64,000 bases of DNA, from positions 1,401,501 through 1,465,500 of the forward strand of contig CP060501.1 of the NCBI GenBank assembly GCA_024760545.1, read 5' to 3'. Origin of the DNA: Nitrospira sp. GTDB taxonomy: Bacteria > Nitrospirota > Nitrospiria > Nitrospirales > Nitrospiraceae. How positions within the stretch are numbered: position 1 is the stretch's first letter; each line of letters begins with the position of its first letter. The notes beneath the pieces were generated by a model. That model had not been told where the DNA came from. It did no database searches and saw only the letters and a program-made list of their open reading frames with translations. The position numbers were made by a program, and so were the translations under genes. Shown here in pieces: positions 35,623 through 43,606 of this stretch.

Positions 35623-36621
35623 CTAATGACTGTCGGCGCTGTCCGCGAACACGCCTATCAATACTTCCGGTCCTTCGGGCAGCGGGCTCTGTTGAGCGAA
35701 TTCCACACCGGCTTCGACTTCCCGCTTCACACGGTCGACGACTTCCTGAAAATACCTCTCCTCGCCATACCCAAGCGATTGGAGCAGCTGCTCCGCTTTC
35801 AGTATCGGATCTTTCATCTTCCACTCCTCCAGCAACTCGCGCGGGACATATTTGGCTGGATCATGCTCGGAATGGCCGTGCATCCGCATCGTTTTGAACT
35901 CCAGAAAGGTCGGTCCTTCCCCTGCGCGGGCTCTCGCGATCGCCTGTTTTGCCGCCACATAGACCGCGGCGACATCGTTGCCGTCCACGATCTCGCCCGG
36001 CATGCCGTACGCCTTGGCTCGATCGACGACGTCCGCGACCGCCATCTGCAGACGAAGCGGGGTGGAGTATGCGTATTGGTTGTTGTTACAGAAGAACACG
36101 ACGGGGAGCTTTCGTACCGCTGCGAAGTTCATGGCTTCGTGAAAATCGCCTCTGCTTGATCCACCGTCACCGGTTCCCGCAAAGGCGACGCGAGATTCTC
36201 CTCTGATCTTGAATGCCAGCGCCGCACCGGCCGCCACGGGTAGATTGTCCGCGAGATGACTGACGAATCCGAAGACTCCCCGCTTCAGGTCGCCCATGTG
36301 CACGTTCCCATCTTTCCCTTTGGTCGGACCGGTCCTTTTTCCAAGGTACTGGGCGAGAACTTCGCCCGGCGTGAAGCCTCGAATGAGGAAGGCGCCCATG
36401 TCCCGGTGAAAGGGAGCGATGATATCGTCGCGTTCCAACGCGGAGGCATAGCCGACCGCAATCGCCTCCATTCCGTGACTCGTATAGACTCCGCCGACAA
36501 TGCGTCCCTGCCGGTAAAGCGCTGTAATCCTATCCTCCAGCGCTCTGGTAAGCCTCAGGTAGTAGTACATCTGGAGCAGATCGTCTCGCTTGATCTCTTT
36601 GGCGATGACTGCACAGTCCAT
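35623..36621 (-). CDS. bkdA1: 2-oxoacid dehydrogenase E1 alpha subunit
   Basis: A 332-residue TPP-dependent E1alpha. The TPP motif spans residues 151-181, starting GDGGSSRGDFHEAMN and ending CNNN; 'HRDMGAFLIRG' supplies the conserved region near 72. It decarboxylates the 2-oxoacid. GGAGG five bases before the ATG fixes the start (an earlier start four codons upstream is also possible). Branched-chain substrate is inferred from the leucine, valine and isoleucine genes downstream. Confidence 0.92.
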   Translation of the reverse strand: MDCAVIAKEIKRDDLLQMYYYLRLTRALEDRITALYRQGRIVGGVYTSHGMEAIAVGYASALERDDIIAPFHRDMGAFLIRGFTPGEVLAQYLGKRTGPTKGKDGNVHMGDLKRGVFGFVSHLADNLPVAAGAALAFKIRGESRVAFAGTGDGGSSRGDFHEAMNFAAVRKLPVVFFCNNNQYAYSTPLRLQMAVADVVDRAKAYGMPGEIVDGNDVAAVYVAAKQAIARARAGEGPTFLEFKTMRMHGHSEHDPAKYVPRELLEEWKMKDPILKAEQLLQSLGYGEERYFQEVVDRVKREVEAGVEFAQQSPLPEGPEVLIGVFADSADSH

Positions 36622-36642
36622 GACCACCTCCAAACCACAGGC

Positions 36643-37401
36643 TTACAGAGCCGGCATGTCCCTCCATGAGAGCAACGGTTTGTTGTCTCTGCATAGAGGA
36701 CAATGCTGTGGCTCCCATTGGGGCATGTCGAGATCCGTCGTGTAATAAAATGGATGCCGTGCGACGAGTTCATCCATCAGCGGAAACTGACCGCTGTCAC
36801 GGCGGGCGAAGACCATCATTCCTGCCAACAGACCCCCATTGTCCGTGATGACTGTCCCGAGTTTACTCACGCAATTGCCGCGTGTAGTGACATCGTTGAG
36901 CGCCAGGAAACGCTCACCGGCCGTAATGGCGCCGGCGGTAATGTCCGTGCCGATTCGTCCTGTCTCACAGCTGTATGGCGTCAACCCGATACGCATTTGC
37001 ATCGTGTCTCGAAGCTCAGCCGCGATGGCTCGCGCAAGTTGCTCCGCGGCCGAGCTCGTCGCCACGACTCCGGTTATGGGACGGCCTTGAAACGTCTGCC
37101 TGATCCAGCCAGCCATATCTCCGGCCAACGTTCGGATGAGTTCAGGATAACGCGCGATCGAATCGAACCGTAAATACGTGGCGGTGTGATGGCCCGATAC
37201 GACCTCCACATGGGTATCGAAAAAGACGGATCGAGACATACGCAGTACATGCAGGATGTCTTCCGTAGTCAGATCAGTGTGCGAACCGGGGCGGATAATA
37301 GCTCTCAGCTTTGCGTCCATCGTCGGCCCGTGATAGAGCGCACGATGTCGTTCCATCACCTCCGAGAGGACTTGCTCAACCATGCCGATAAGCATCTTCA
37401 C
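36643..37401 (-). CDS. phosphoribosyltransferase-like protein
   Basis: A 252-residue protein with an orotate-phosphoribosyltransferase-like core: 'ITGVVATSSAAEQLARAIA' (about 109-127) and a PRPP-loop-like segment 'ERFLALNDVTTRGNCVSKLG' (163-182). The usual pair of acidic residues in the PRPP loop reads N-D. A C-terminal CxxC (234-237, CPLC) is unusual for the family. It lies between FAH (26-base overlap) and E1alpha (21 bases), so it is a full member of the operon, but no purine or pyrimidine step is known in this pathway. Function unknown. Confidence 0.75.
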   Translation of the reverse strand: MKMLIGMVEQVLSEVMERHRALYHGPTMDAKLRAIIRPGSHTDLTTEDILHVLRMSRSVFFDTHVEVVSGHHTATYLRFDSIARYPELIRTLAGDMAGWIRQTFQGRPITGVVATSSAAEQLARAIAAELRDTMQMRIGLTPYSCETGRIGTDITAGAITAGERFLALNDVTTRGNCVSKLGTVITDNGGLLAGMMVFARRDSGQFPLMDELVARHPFYYTTDLDMPQWEPQHCPLCRDNKPLLSWRDMPAL

Positions 37402-38389
37402 CCCCTTGTGCTTCAGTCACCACACGGGTTCTAAGAACGCCGATCGGCTGGATCTCCAACTCCACCACGTCGCCCGGCTTCAAATAGCGGTCCATCTCCA
37501 GCCCGCATCCGCCGCCCACCGTTCCCGAACCGAAGACATCTCCCGGATAGATCATTTCACCTCGGGACACATGCGCGATCATTTGAGGGAAGGACCAATG
37601 GATGGTCCCGAATCGTCCTCGCGACCACTCTTCTCCGTTCACCCTCGCGATCATCGTCAACGCACCGAGGTCCGCGATCTCATCGGGAGTCACGAGACAG
37701 GGACCCAGTGCGGTCGCGAAGTCCTTGCCCTTCGCCGGTCCCAGCCGACAGGCCATTTCCTGGAATTGGATGTCGCGGGCGCTGAAGTCATTCATGATCG
37801 TGTATCCCGCGATATAGTCTCCGGCGAGCCGTTCAGGTATGTCGCTACCCTGGCGCCCGATCACGCAGGCGAGCTCCAGCTCGTAATCCAACTTCGTCGT
37901 GTGCAGCGGCCATGATAGATCCTGGTCCGGCCCGACGATGGTGCGGTGGTTCCCTTTGTAGTAGACGGGCGCCTTGTACCATTCAGGAGGAATCGGCTGT
38001 CCCCGCTTCTTCGAGGTCGCAGCGATATGGTCTTCAAACGCGATAAAGTCCCGGAGCGAAGACGGATTGGAGAGAGGAGCGATGACTTGAACCTCTGCCC
38101 CCCCATACAGAATCGACTCACCGGATGGGCCCATGACCGATGTGGGTAGTGCGGTGACATAGTCTTTCGCGCGGCGTGCCGCGGCCATTGTGGATTCTCC
38201 TCCTTCGAGGAACTCCAACATGGCGGGCGGAACCTGCGCATCGGCTATGCGGCGCGGTTGCGCTTCCTGTTGATCCGCCAACCACCGGGCATAGGCCATG
38301 TTCAAGTCTATGACCCACTGGAGATGTACGGCTCCGACTCTTGTGAAGGTACCGACAGGAGTTTTCACTCGGAAACTGACGAGCTTCAT
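37376..38389 (-). CDS. fahA: fumarylacetoacetate hydrolase family protein
   Basis: A 337-residue FAH-fold enzyme. The metal-binding core is visible in 'LDYELELACVIGRQGSDIP' and 'GYTIMNDFSARDIQF', with 'GSGTVGGGCGLEMDRYLKPGD' near the end. In tyrosine breakdown it splits fumarylacetoacetate into fumarate and acetoacetate. The ATG overlaps the hmgA stop (ATGA), so the link to homogentisate is strong. Members of this family also act on other ring-cleavage products, so the assignment rests on context. Confidence 0.88.
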   Translation of the reverse strand: MKLVSFRVKTPVGTFTRVGAVHLQWVIDLNMAYARWLADQQEAQPRRIADAQVPPAMLEFLEGGESTMAAARRAKDYVTALPTSVMGPSGESILYGGAEVQVIAPLSNPSSLRDFIAFEDHIAATSKKRGQPIPPEWYKAPVYYKGNHRTIVGPDQDLSWPLHTTKLDYELELACVIGRQGSDIPERLAGDYIAGYTIMNDFSARDIQFQEMACRLGPAKGKDFATALGPCLVTPDEIADLGALTMIARVNGEEWSRGRFGTIHWSFPQMIAHVSRGEMIYPGDVFGSGTVGGGCGLEMDRYLKPGDVVELEIQPIGVLRTRVVTEAQGGEDAYRHG

Positions 38390-39492
38390 GGGCGACTCCA
38401 ACTCAATGCGTAGTCTTTGATCTCCACAGCCTCCAGCTCCGGTTGAACCGTGAAGGGAGCCTTAGACTCCACCATCACCGCCACCTCGGTTGTGTACGTC
38501 TTCGTTCGGCTGCCTTGGACCGCCTGCGGTTGCGGGCCGTGGTGGATTCCCTGGGGATGCAAGGTGAGCATCCCCGGCCGGATGCCTGCGCGACTGAAGA
38601 ACTCTCCATCATGATAGAAGAGCACTTCATCGTAGTCCGTATTTCGATGATAAAAGGGGACACGCAAAGCCTCCGGATCAGTTTCCAGCGGTCTTGGAGC
38701 AAACGTGGAGATCAGACACCCGCCGGCTTGAAACGTCTGATGGACGCTCGGCGGCAAATGATAGCGAGGGCTGACGACCGGCCGGAAATCCCGCACATTC
38801 AGTTTCGCGACCCATAAGTCTCCTTTCCACCCAACCACATCCATGGGATAGAAAGAATAGACAACCCGCGTCCAGGCGCCTTGACGCTTGATCCGCACTT
38901 CCCATGCTCGACCGACCGTCTCTACCGGCTCCACCGTTTCCAAGTCCGGAGCGACAAGCACGCCTTTATCGAAGAGCGCGTGCTGTCCGAGAGCTCCCCG
39001 ATCCGGCACCGCCAAAGGAAGCGGTGTTTCGATAGTGAGGAAAACGGAAGGGCCGGCGTCGACATGAATTCGATAGGTCGTACCTTTGGGAATCAAGACG
39101 TAATCGCCCGGCTCATAAGCCAGAAACCCATAGTCAGTCTCAAATCTTCCAAGACCCTTATGCACGAAATGAACTTCGTCTCCATCCGCATTGCGGACGA
39201 AATAGGGCGTCGTTTCATGTGGACAGGACAGGTAGAGATTGGCATCCGGGCTGTGCAGCACCAGCGCTGACTGCGTGGGCACCGCCAATGCGGTTTCAGG
39301 AAACTGCGAACAGTCAAAGGCCCTCGGCTTCAATGTTCCTTCGATCGCGGTCCATGCAGTCGGTGGATGCCGGCGATAGAGATGAGAAACGGCACCTACA
39401 AACCCGTTTCGCCCATGTTCTTCTTCGTAAAGCCCCTCGGGAATCCCGACATGAGCTTGGTTGGGAACCTTTCCTCTCCTCTTGAGATACAT
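38386..39492 (-). CDS. hmgA: homogentisate 1,2-dioxygenase
   Basis: A 368-residue cupin-type dioxygenase that opens the ring of homogentisate. The iron-binding region is in the last quarter: 'FYHRNTDYDEVLFYHDGEF' (H282, E289, H294) and 'LTLHPQGIHHGPQP' (H312, H317/H318). It is shorter than the 430-450 residues of well-studied enzymes, as in a known compact bacterial branch. It follows the short HPPD gene by 32 bases and overlaps FAH downstream. Confidence 0.88.
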   Translation of the reverse strand: MYLKRRGKVPNQAHVGIPEGLYEEEHGRNGFVGAVSHLYRRHPPTAWTAIEGTLKPRAFDCSQFPETALAVPTQSALVLHSPDANLYLSCPHETTPYFVRNADGDEVHFVHKGLGRFETDYGFLAYEPGDYVLIPKGTTYRIHVDAGPSVFLTIETPLPLAVPDRGALGQHALFDKGVLVAPDLETVEPVETVGRAWEVRIKRQGAWTRVVYSFYPMDVVGWKGDLWVAKLNVRDFRPVVSPRYHLPPSVHQTFQAGGCLISTFAPRPLETDPEALRVPFYHRNTDYDEVLFYHDGEFFSRAGIRPGMLTLHPQGIHHGPQPQAVQGSRTKTYTTEVAVMVESKAPFTVQPELEAVEIKDYALSWSRP

Positions 39493-39524
39493 GACCGACT
39501 CCCGACGAAAATCTGATCACGCTG

Positions 39525-40118
39525 TCACGATGCCTTCTTCATTCGCTTCTTTTGCTCGTTCCGTGGCATGGAAGGTGAGTCATAATCGACGATCGTCCGT
39601 GTCACACCGGAGGTTTGATCACGCTCAATATCCTTGTACAGCGATTCCACCGTGCTCCGGACAAATGTCCTCGACGTTCCTTCTCCGTGCTGCCGCTGAG
39701 TCAGCTCGATAAACAGCCCGCTGTTCAGAAAAAGGGGATAGGTGAAGCGCTGCTTGAGCGGTCCGAAGCCATCCCTCCCCTCTTTCACCGGCCCACTGAA
39801 CTGCACGCCATGCGCCTCCCACTCTCGGCACACCGTTTCGATATCGTCGACCTCGAGGGCCACATGCTGGACGCCCTGTCCGTACCGTTCTATGAATTCA
39901 TTGATTTGAGACTTTCGGATCTTGTCTCTCCCCTGCATCAGAGCAATCTTGGCGGTTCCGCGCTGGACGACAACGGTATCCATCGAAGACGTGTCGCTTC
40001 CCACGTCTTTGGCAGACCAGATCACCTCGAACCCGAGAATCTTGGCAAATATGAATTCCGCGGTTGCCAGATCGTCGACACAGAGAGTGACGTGATCAAA
40101 ACCCGTGTTCTGTTTCAT
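39525..40118 (-). CDS. hpd: short 4-hydroxyphenylpyruvate dioxygenase-like protein
   Basis: A 197-residue VOC-fold protein. The three iron ligands of the catalytic half of 4-hydroxyphenylpyruvate dioxygenase are present: H9 in 'GFDHVTLCV', H85 in 'GVQHVALEVDD' and E138 in 'GLFIELTQRQ'; 'LKQRFTYPLFLNSG' matches the segment before the Glu. Typical enzymes have about 350 residues with an N-terminal non-catalytic domain, which is missing here. A GGAGGCG ribosome binding site precedes the ATG. It is the first gene of the long operon, 32 bases before hmgA, so it should make homogentisate. Confidence 0.82.
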   Translation of the reverse strand: MKQNTGFDHVTLCVDDLATAEFIFAKILGFEVIWSAKDVGSDTSSMDTVVVQRGTAKIALMQGRDKIRKSQINEFIERYGQGVQHVALEVDDIETVCREWEAHGVQFSGPVKEGRDGFGPLKQRFTYPLFLNSGLFIELTQRQHGEGTSRTFVRSTVESLYKDIERDQTSGVTRTIVDYDSPSMPRNEQKKRMKKAS

Positions 40119-40356
40119 AGCGCCTCCGCATCGCCCTCAAGAACCTCTCTTTTATAGTATTATTATATTGCCTGATTAAATATTACTATTTTTCTTATGC
40201 TATGACAAGATGCTTTATGTAGCGATGTTTAATTGCAATGCTTCACGCTACTAATTGTTGTAGAAGTCCATAATTGCACAGTATTGCCGTAATGATATAG
40301 AATTGCTATTATCCTGGCGGGCAAGACCGGCTTCGCCAAGAACCTCGGAGGTGCCT
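40119..40356. promoter_or_regulatory. AT-rich divergent promoter region with ATTGC repeats
   Basis: The only strongly AT-rich stretch of the window. For the plus strand a good promoter is TTGCCG (40284-40289), 17-base spacer, TATTAT (40307-40312), 45 bases before the diiron-protein ATG. For the minus-strand operon a perfect TATAAT lies at 40162-40167 but without a matching -35, which suggests activator control. ATTGC occurs at about 40167, 40232, 40273, 40283 and 40302, mostly as AATTGC, a possible binding site. The XRE-type regulator two genes away is the natural candidate to bind here (inference). Confidence 0.6.
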
Positions 40357-41100
40357 ATGACTTTCTACCAAGAAATGAGGCAACTCGTCCTGCGACATGG
40401 AGCCATCAACAATTCCTACCTTGGCCGCTTTCGTTCCGGAGACCTCACCGACGGCGAACTCAAAGAATTTGCCGTGGAGTTCTACAACTTCGCCAGATTT
40501 TTCCCGCAAGTTCTCGTCGCTCAGCTCGTGAATACCGAAGATGAACAGATCGCCGACGAGCTGACGAAAGTGCTGTACTCGGAATTGGGTGACGGAGAGA
40601 CTCGGCGCCGCCACGAGCTGCTGTACCGTGACTTTTTGCGGTCTCTAGGGATCGATATTCACGACGCGATGACCCGCTCCATGCTGCCTTCAACTCGCGC
40701 CTATATCGAAGGGATGGAGAGGCTCTACAGTGATGGCAATCATGCAAAAGCCTTGGGCGCCTCATTCGGCCTTGAAAATATGGCCATCACGATGTGGGAT
40801 CATCTGATCCCGGGTCTCCTGCACTTGAAAACCCTTCGCCACCCGCAAATGGACCTGACCTATTTCACCTTTCACCGGCAGCTGGAGCAGAGTCATGAAG
40901 AAGCCATGAAACAAGCCGTTCAAGTCATGGATGGTGAACCAGGGTCGGCGACTTTCGCGGTTCAGCAGGAACAAGACTTCCAAGAGGGTGTGAAGGCCGT
41001 GTTGAACTATCTGGAAGGATTTTGGCTGGGACTCGAAAAGCGGCGATCCGGCAACATCCGACAGTCTGCACAGACTGACGTGCGAATGACGGTCACTTAG
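40357..41100 (+). CDS. haem-oxygenase-like diiron protein (CADD/TenA superfamily)
   Basis: A 247-residue all-helical protein. The full ligand set of haem-oxygenase-like diiron enzymes is present: E76 and H86 in 'SELGDGETRRRH', E140 in 'GLENMA', and H173, E177, H180 in 'FHRQLEQSHEE' (Asp is commoner at 177). Spacing is close to Chlamydia CADD, which makes p-aminobenzoate from tyrosine, and to other enzymes of the family that oxidise amines or fatty acids. The start follows GGAGG. It opens the divergent operon with the XRE regulator and the tryptophanase-like lyase, so an aromatic amino acid substrate is plausible but unproven. Confidence 0.82.
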   Translation: MTFYQEMRQLVLRHGAINNSYLGRFRSGDLTDGELKEFAVEFYNFARFFPQVLVAQLVNTEDEQIADELTKVLYSELGDGETRRRHELLYRDFLRSLGIDIHDAMTRSMLPSTRAYIEGMERLYSDGNHAKALGASFGLENMAITMWDHLIPGLLHLKTLRHPQMDLTYFTFHRQLEQSHEEAMKQAVQVMDGEPGSATFAVQQEQDFQEGVKAVLNYLEGFWLGLEKRRSGNIRQSAQTDVRMTVT

Positions 41101-41231
41101 CAGTACCGATGATGGACATGTGATGGGAGATTGGAGCCGGGATACAACTCTTTGCGGAGGAACCGCCGGTGGAGTGCTTCACTTCCCCCAGACCGCCCCT
41201 AAATATGAGGTCATCCTATGATGAGGCCAGC

Positions 41232-42194
41232 ATGACGGAAATCGCGGAATACTTCGAATTGGTCAAGGGGCGGTACGGATTGAGCAGTGATTACGCCTTG
41301 GCGGAGAAACTGGGAATCGCTCAGCCGGAAGCCAACCTGATGCGCCGAGGGCTCAAAGTCCCCAAGCCGGAATTGTGCATCAAGATCGCTAAACTCCTGA
41401 ACAAGAATCCAGTAGAACTCCTCCTGATCGCTCAAAAAGACAAAGCCCCGAAACAGGCCAAAGAGTACTGGACCCTGGCGCAGACCGCCGTCGGAGTCAT
41501 GCTCCACGTCCCGAAGAGCCCGAAATACATTCCACGCAAAGTAGCAGCCATCGGACAAGAACTCCGCCAGCTTGAAACACAGACGTTGCTCTACGAAGGC
41601 GCCGAAGCAAATGCGGAAGCCGTTCGGCTCGTCCAAACCGCGGAACAATCCATGGACGCCATCATGGAGCGATGGAACATCTGGAAAAAGGGAGAGGCCT
41701 TATACCCAAGCTACCTGTTGGCCAACCAAGCGGCGGTCAAGCGAGGGGTCACGATTCGCCGCCTCATAGTCCTGACACGCGAACAGATGCGACAAGAATC
41801 GGTCGTCACGGATGCCATCCAGGTCATGGATGACCAATATCGGGCGGGCATCAAGATCTTCTTTGCGTTTCGTGAAGAGCTTGAACGGGCGGCCGCCTTT
41901 CAACGTTTCGAGGAAGATTACAGGCAACAAGGGGCCGCGCGGGATCTCAATACCGCCATCTTTGACAGAGAGATTCTGATCTTTTCCCGATCCTACGGGC
42001 AAGTCCAGCTCGGCATGGTGTCGCCCACCATACCGATTACGATGATCAACCAACTGGAAATCACGTGGAAGCCGGAGTTGTTGCGGGACCTCGATCCGGC
42101 TCCGCTCTTCGACATGACCCGATACGTGTTCGAATTTTGCGAACCCCGGGCTTTCAAGATGGAACTGGAGCGATTCATGAGGTCGGTTGCATGA
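41232..42194 (+). CDS. XRE-type transcriptional regulator with C-terminal sensor-like domain
   Basis: A helix-turn-helix lies in the first 70 residues ('YALAEKLGIAQPEANLMRRG', 'KIAKLLNKNPVELLLIAQ'). After a linker, residues about 150-310 form an alpha/beta domain with 'KRGVTIRRLIVLTREQM' and 'YRAGIKIFFAFREE', which resembles phospholipase-D-like sensor domains without the catalytic HxK motif. The open frame starts at a GTG at 41169 with GGAGG at 8 bases; I chose the ATG before the HTH with GAGG upstream. The downstream lyase ATG overlaps its stop (ATGA). A local regulator of the divergent operons is the likely role. Confidence 0.72.
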   Translation: MTEIAEYFELVKGRYGLSSDYALAEKLGIAQPEANLMRRGLKVPKPELCIKIAKLLNKNPVELLLIAQKDKAPKQAKEYWTLAQTAVGVMLHVPKSPKYIPRKVAAIGQELRQLETQTLLYEGAEANAEAVRLVQTAEQSMDAIMERWNIWKKGEALYPSYLLANQAAVKRGVTIRRLIVLTREQMRQESVVTDAIQVMDDQYRAGIKIFFAFREELERAAAFQRFEEDYRQQGAARDLNTAIFDREILIFSRSYGQVQLGMVSPTIPITMINQLEITWKPELLRDLDPAPLFDMTRYVFEFCEPRAFKMELERFMRSVA

Positions 42195-43597
42195 AATTCC
42201 CTTCCGAGCCGTTCAAAATCAAGGTGGTGGAGCCCATTCGTCACACGACTCGCGAAGAGCGCGACAGGCTCCTGCGCACCGCCGGCTACAATCTGTTTCA
42301 GGTCCCAGCAGAGAGTGTGTATGTCGATCTCTTGACCGATAGCGGCACAGCGGCCATGAGCGACCGGCAATGGGCCGGCCTGATGTTAGGGGACGAGTCT
42401 TATGCCGGCAGCAGAAACTACTACCATCTGGAAGAAACAGTCCGGTCAATCTTCGGTTATAAGCACGTCATTCCGACTCATCAGGGGCGTATGGCGGAAA
42501 ATCTTCTCTTCTCCGTCATCCTGAAGCCGGGCACGTATGTCCCGAACAATATTCATTTCGATACCACACGTGCCAACGTCGAGCATCAACGGGCGCACGC
42601 CCTCGATCTGGTCATCAAGGAAGCATACGACCCGCACAGCGAGTTGCCCTTCAAGGGGAATATGGATCTTAGTCGGCTCGAAGAAACGATTCATCGCGTG
42701 GGCCGTGAACACATTCCACTCGTGATGATCACCATCACCAATAACAGCGGCGGCGGCCAACCGGTCTCGATGGAGAATATCCGTCAAACCCGGAGATTGC
42801 TCAATCGGTATGACATTCCTCTGTTCTTTGACGCCTGTCGATTCGCCGAAAATTGCTACTTCATCAAGGAACGTGAACAAGGATACGCCGACCGGTCTAT
42901 TGCCGACATCGCCCGTGAACTCTTTTCTTACGGGGACGGTTGTACGATGTCGGCCAAGAAGGACGGGCTTGTCAATATCGGAGGCTTTCTAAGCTTGAAC
43001 AACGATCAGTGGTCCCAAGAGATCACCAATATGCTGATCTTGGTGGAAGGCTTTCCGACGTATGGCGGCCTGGCAGGCAGAGATCTCGAGGCAATGGCCC
43101 AAGGACTTCAAGAAGTGCTGGATGAGGACTATCTCCGTTTCCGAATCGGGCAGGTTCGATACTTGGGCGAGCTCCTCAACCAATCCGGCGTCCCGATCCT
43201 CAAGCCGATCGGCGGCCATGCGGTCTACCTCAACGCGAAAGAATTTCTCCCTCACATTCCCCGAATCGAATTTCCCGGGCAAGCGCTGGCCGTCGCTCTG
43301 TACCGGGATTACGGCATTCGAGGTGTTGAGATCGGCACCCTCATGTTTGGGAAAAAGGATCCAATGACTGGCGAGACCATTCATCCCGAATTGGAGATGG
43401 TCAGACTCGCCCTGCCTCGGCGTGTCTATACGAACATGCAGATCACCTATGTCGCGGAGTCCATCATCGAATTGTATCAAAGACGCGAGCTGATCCACGG
43501 CCTCTCGTTGACCTATGAGGCGCCGATGTTGCGCCATTTTACGGCGCGCTTTGCCGAGCTGGACGCGTCACCGTCTCTGGAACCGATGACTGTCTAA
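42191..43597 (+). CDS. tnaA: tryptophanase / tyrosine phenol-lyase family beta-lyase
   Basis: A 468-residue PLP enzyme of the TnaA/Tpl family. The PLP lysine is K257 in 'MSAKKDGLVNIGG'; 'LLTDSGTAAMSDRQWAG', 'YKHVIPTHQGRMAENLL' and 'FFDACRFAENCYFIKE' are family-wide. Residues that separate the two activities point to tryptophanase: D124 ('FDTTR', Thr in tyrosine phenol-lyase), I381 ('VEIGTL', Arg in tyrosine phenol-lyase) and His449 ('LRHFTARF', Phe in tyrosine phenol-lyase). It would release ammonia and pyruvate from tryptophan or a related amino acid. Start: ATGA overlap with the regulator. Confidence 0.88.
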   Translation: MKFPSEPFKIKVVEPIRHTTREERDRLLRTAGYNLFQVPAESVYVDLLTDSGTAAMSDRQWAGLMLGDESYAGSRNYYHLEETVRSIFGYKHVIPTHQGRMAENLLFSVILKPGTYVPNNIHFDTTRANVEHQRAHALDLVIKEAYDPHSELPFKGNMDLSRLEETIHRVGREHIPLVMITITNNSGGGQPVSMENIRQTRRLLNRYDIPLFFDACRFAENCYFIKEREQGYADRSIADIARELFSYGDGCTMSAKKDGLVNIGGFLSLNNDQWSQEITNMLILVEGFPTYGGLAGRDLEAMAQGLQEVLDEDYLRFRIGQVRYLGELLNQSGVPILKPIGGHAVYLNAKEFLPHIPRIEFPGQALAVALYRDYGIRGVEIGTLMFGKKDPMTGETIHPELEMVRLALPRRVYTNMQITYVAESIIELYQRRELIHGLSLTYEAPMLRHFTARFAELDASPSLEPMTV

Positions 43598-43606
43598 GGA
43601 AACATC

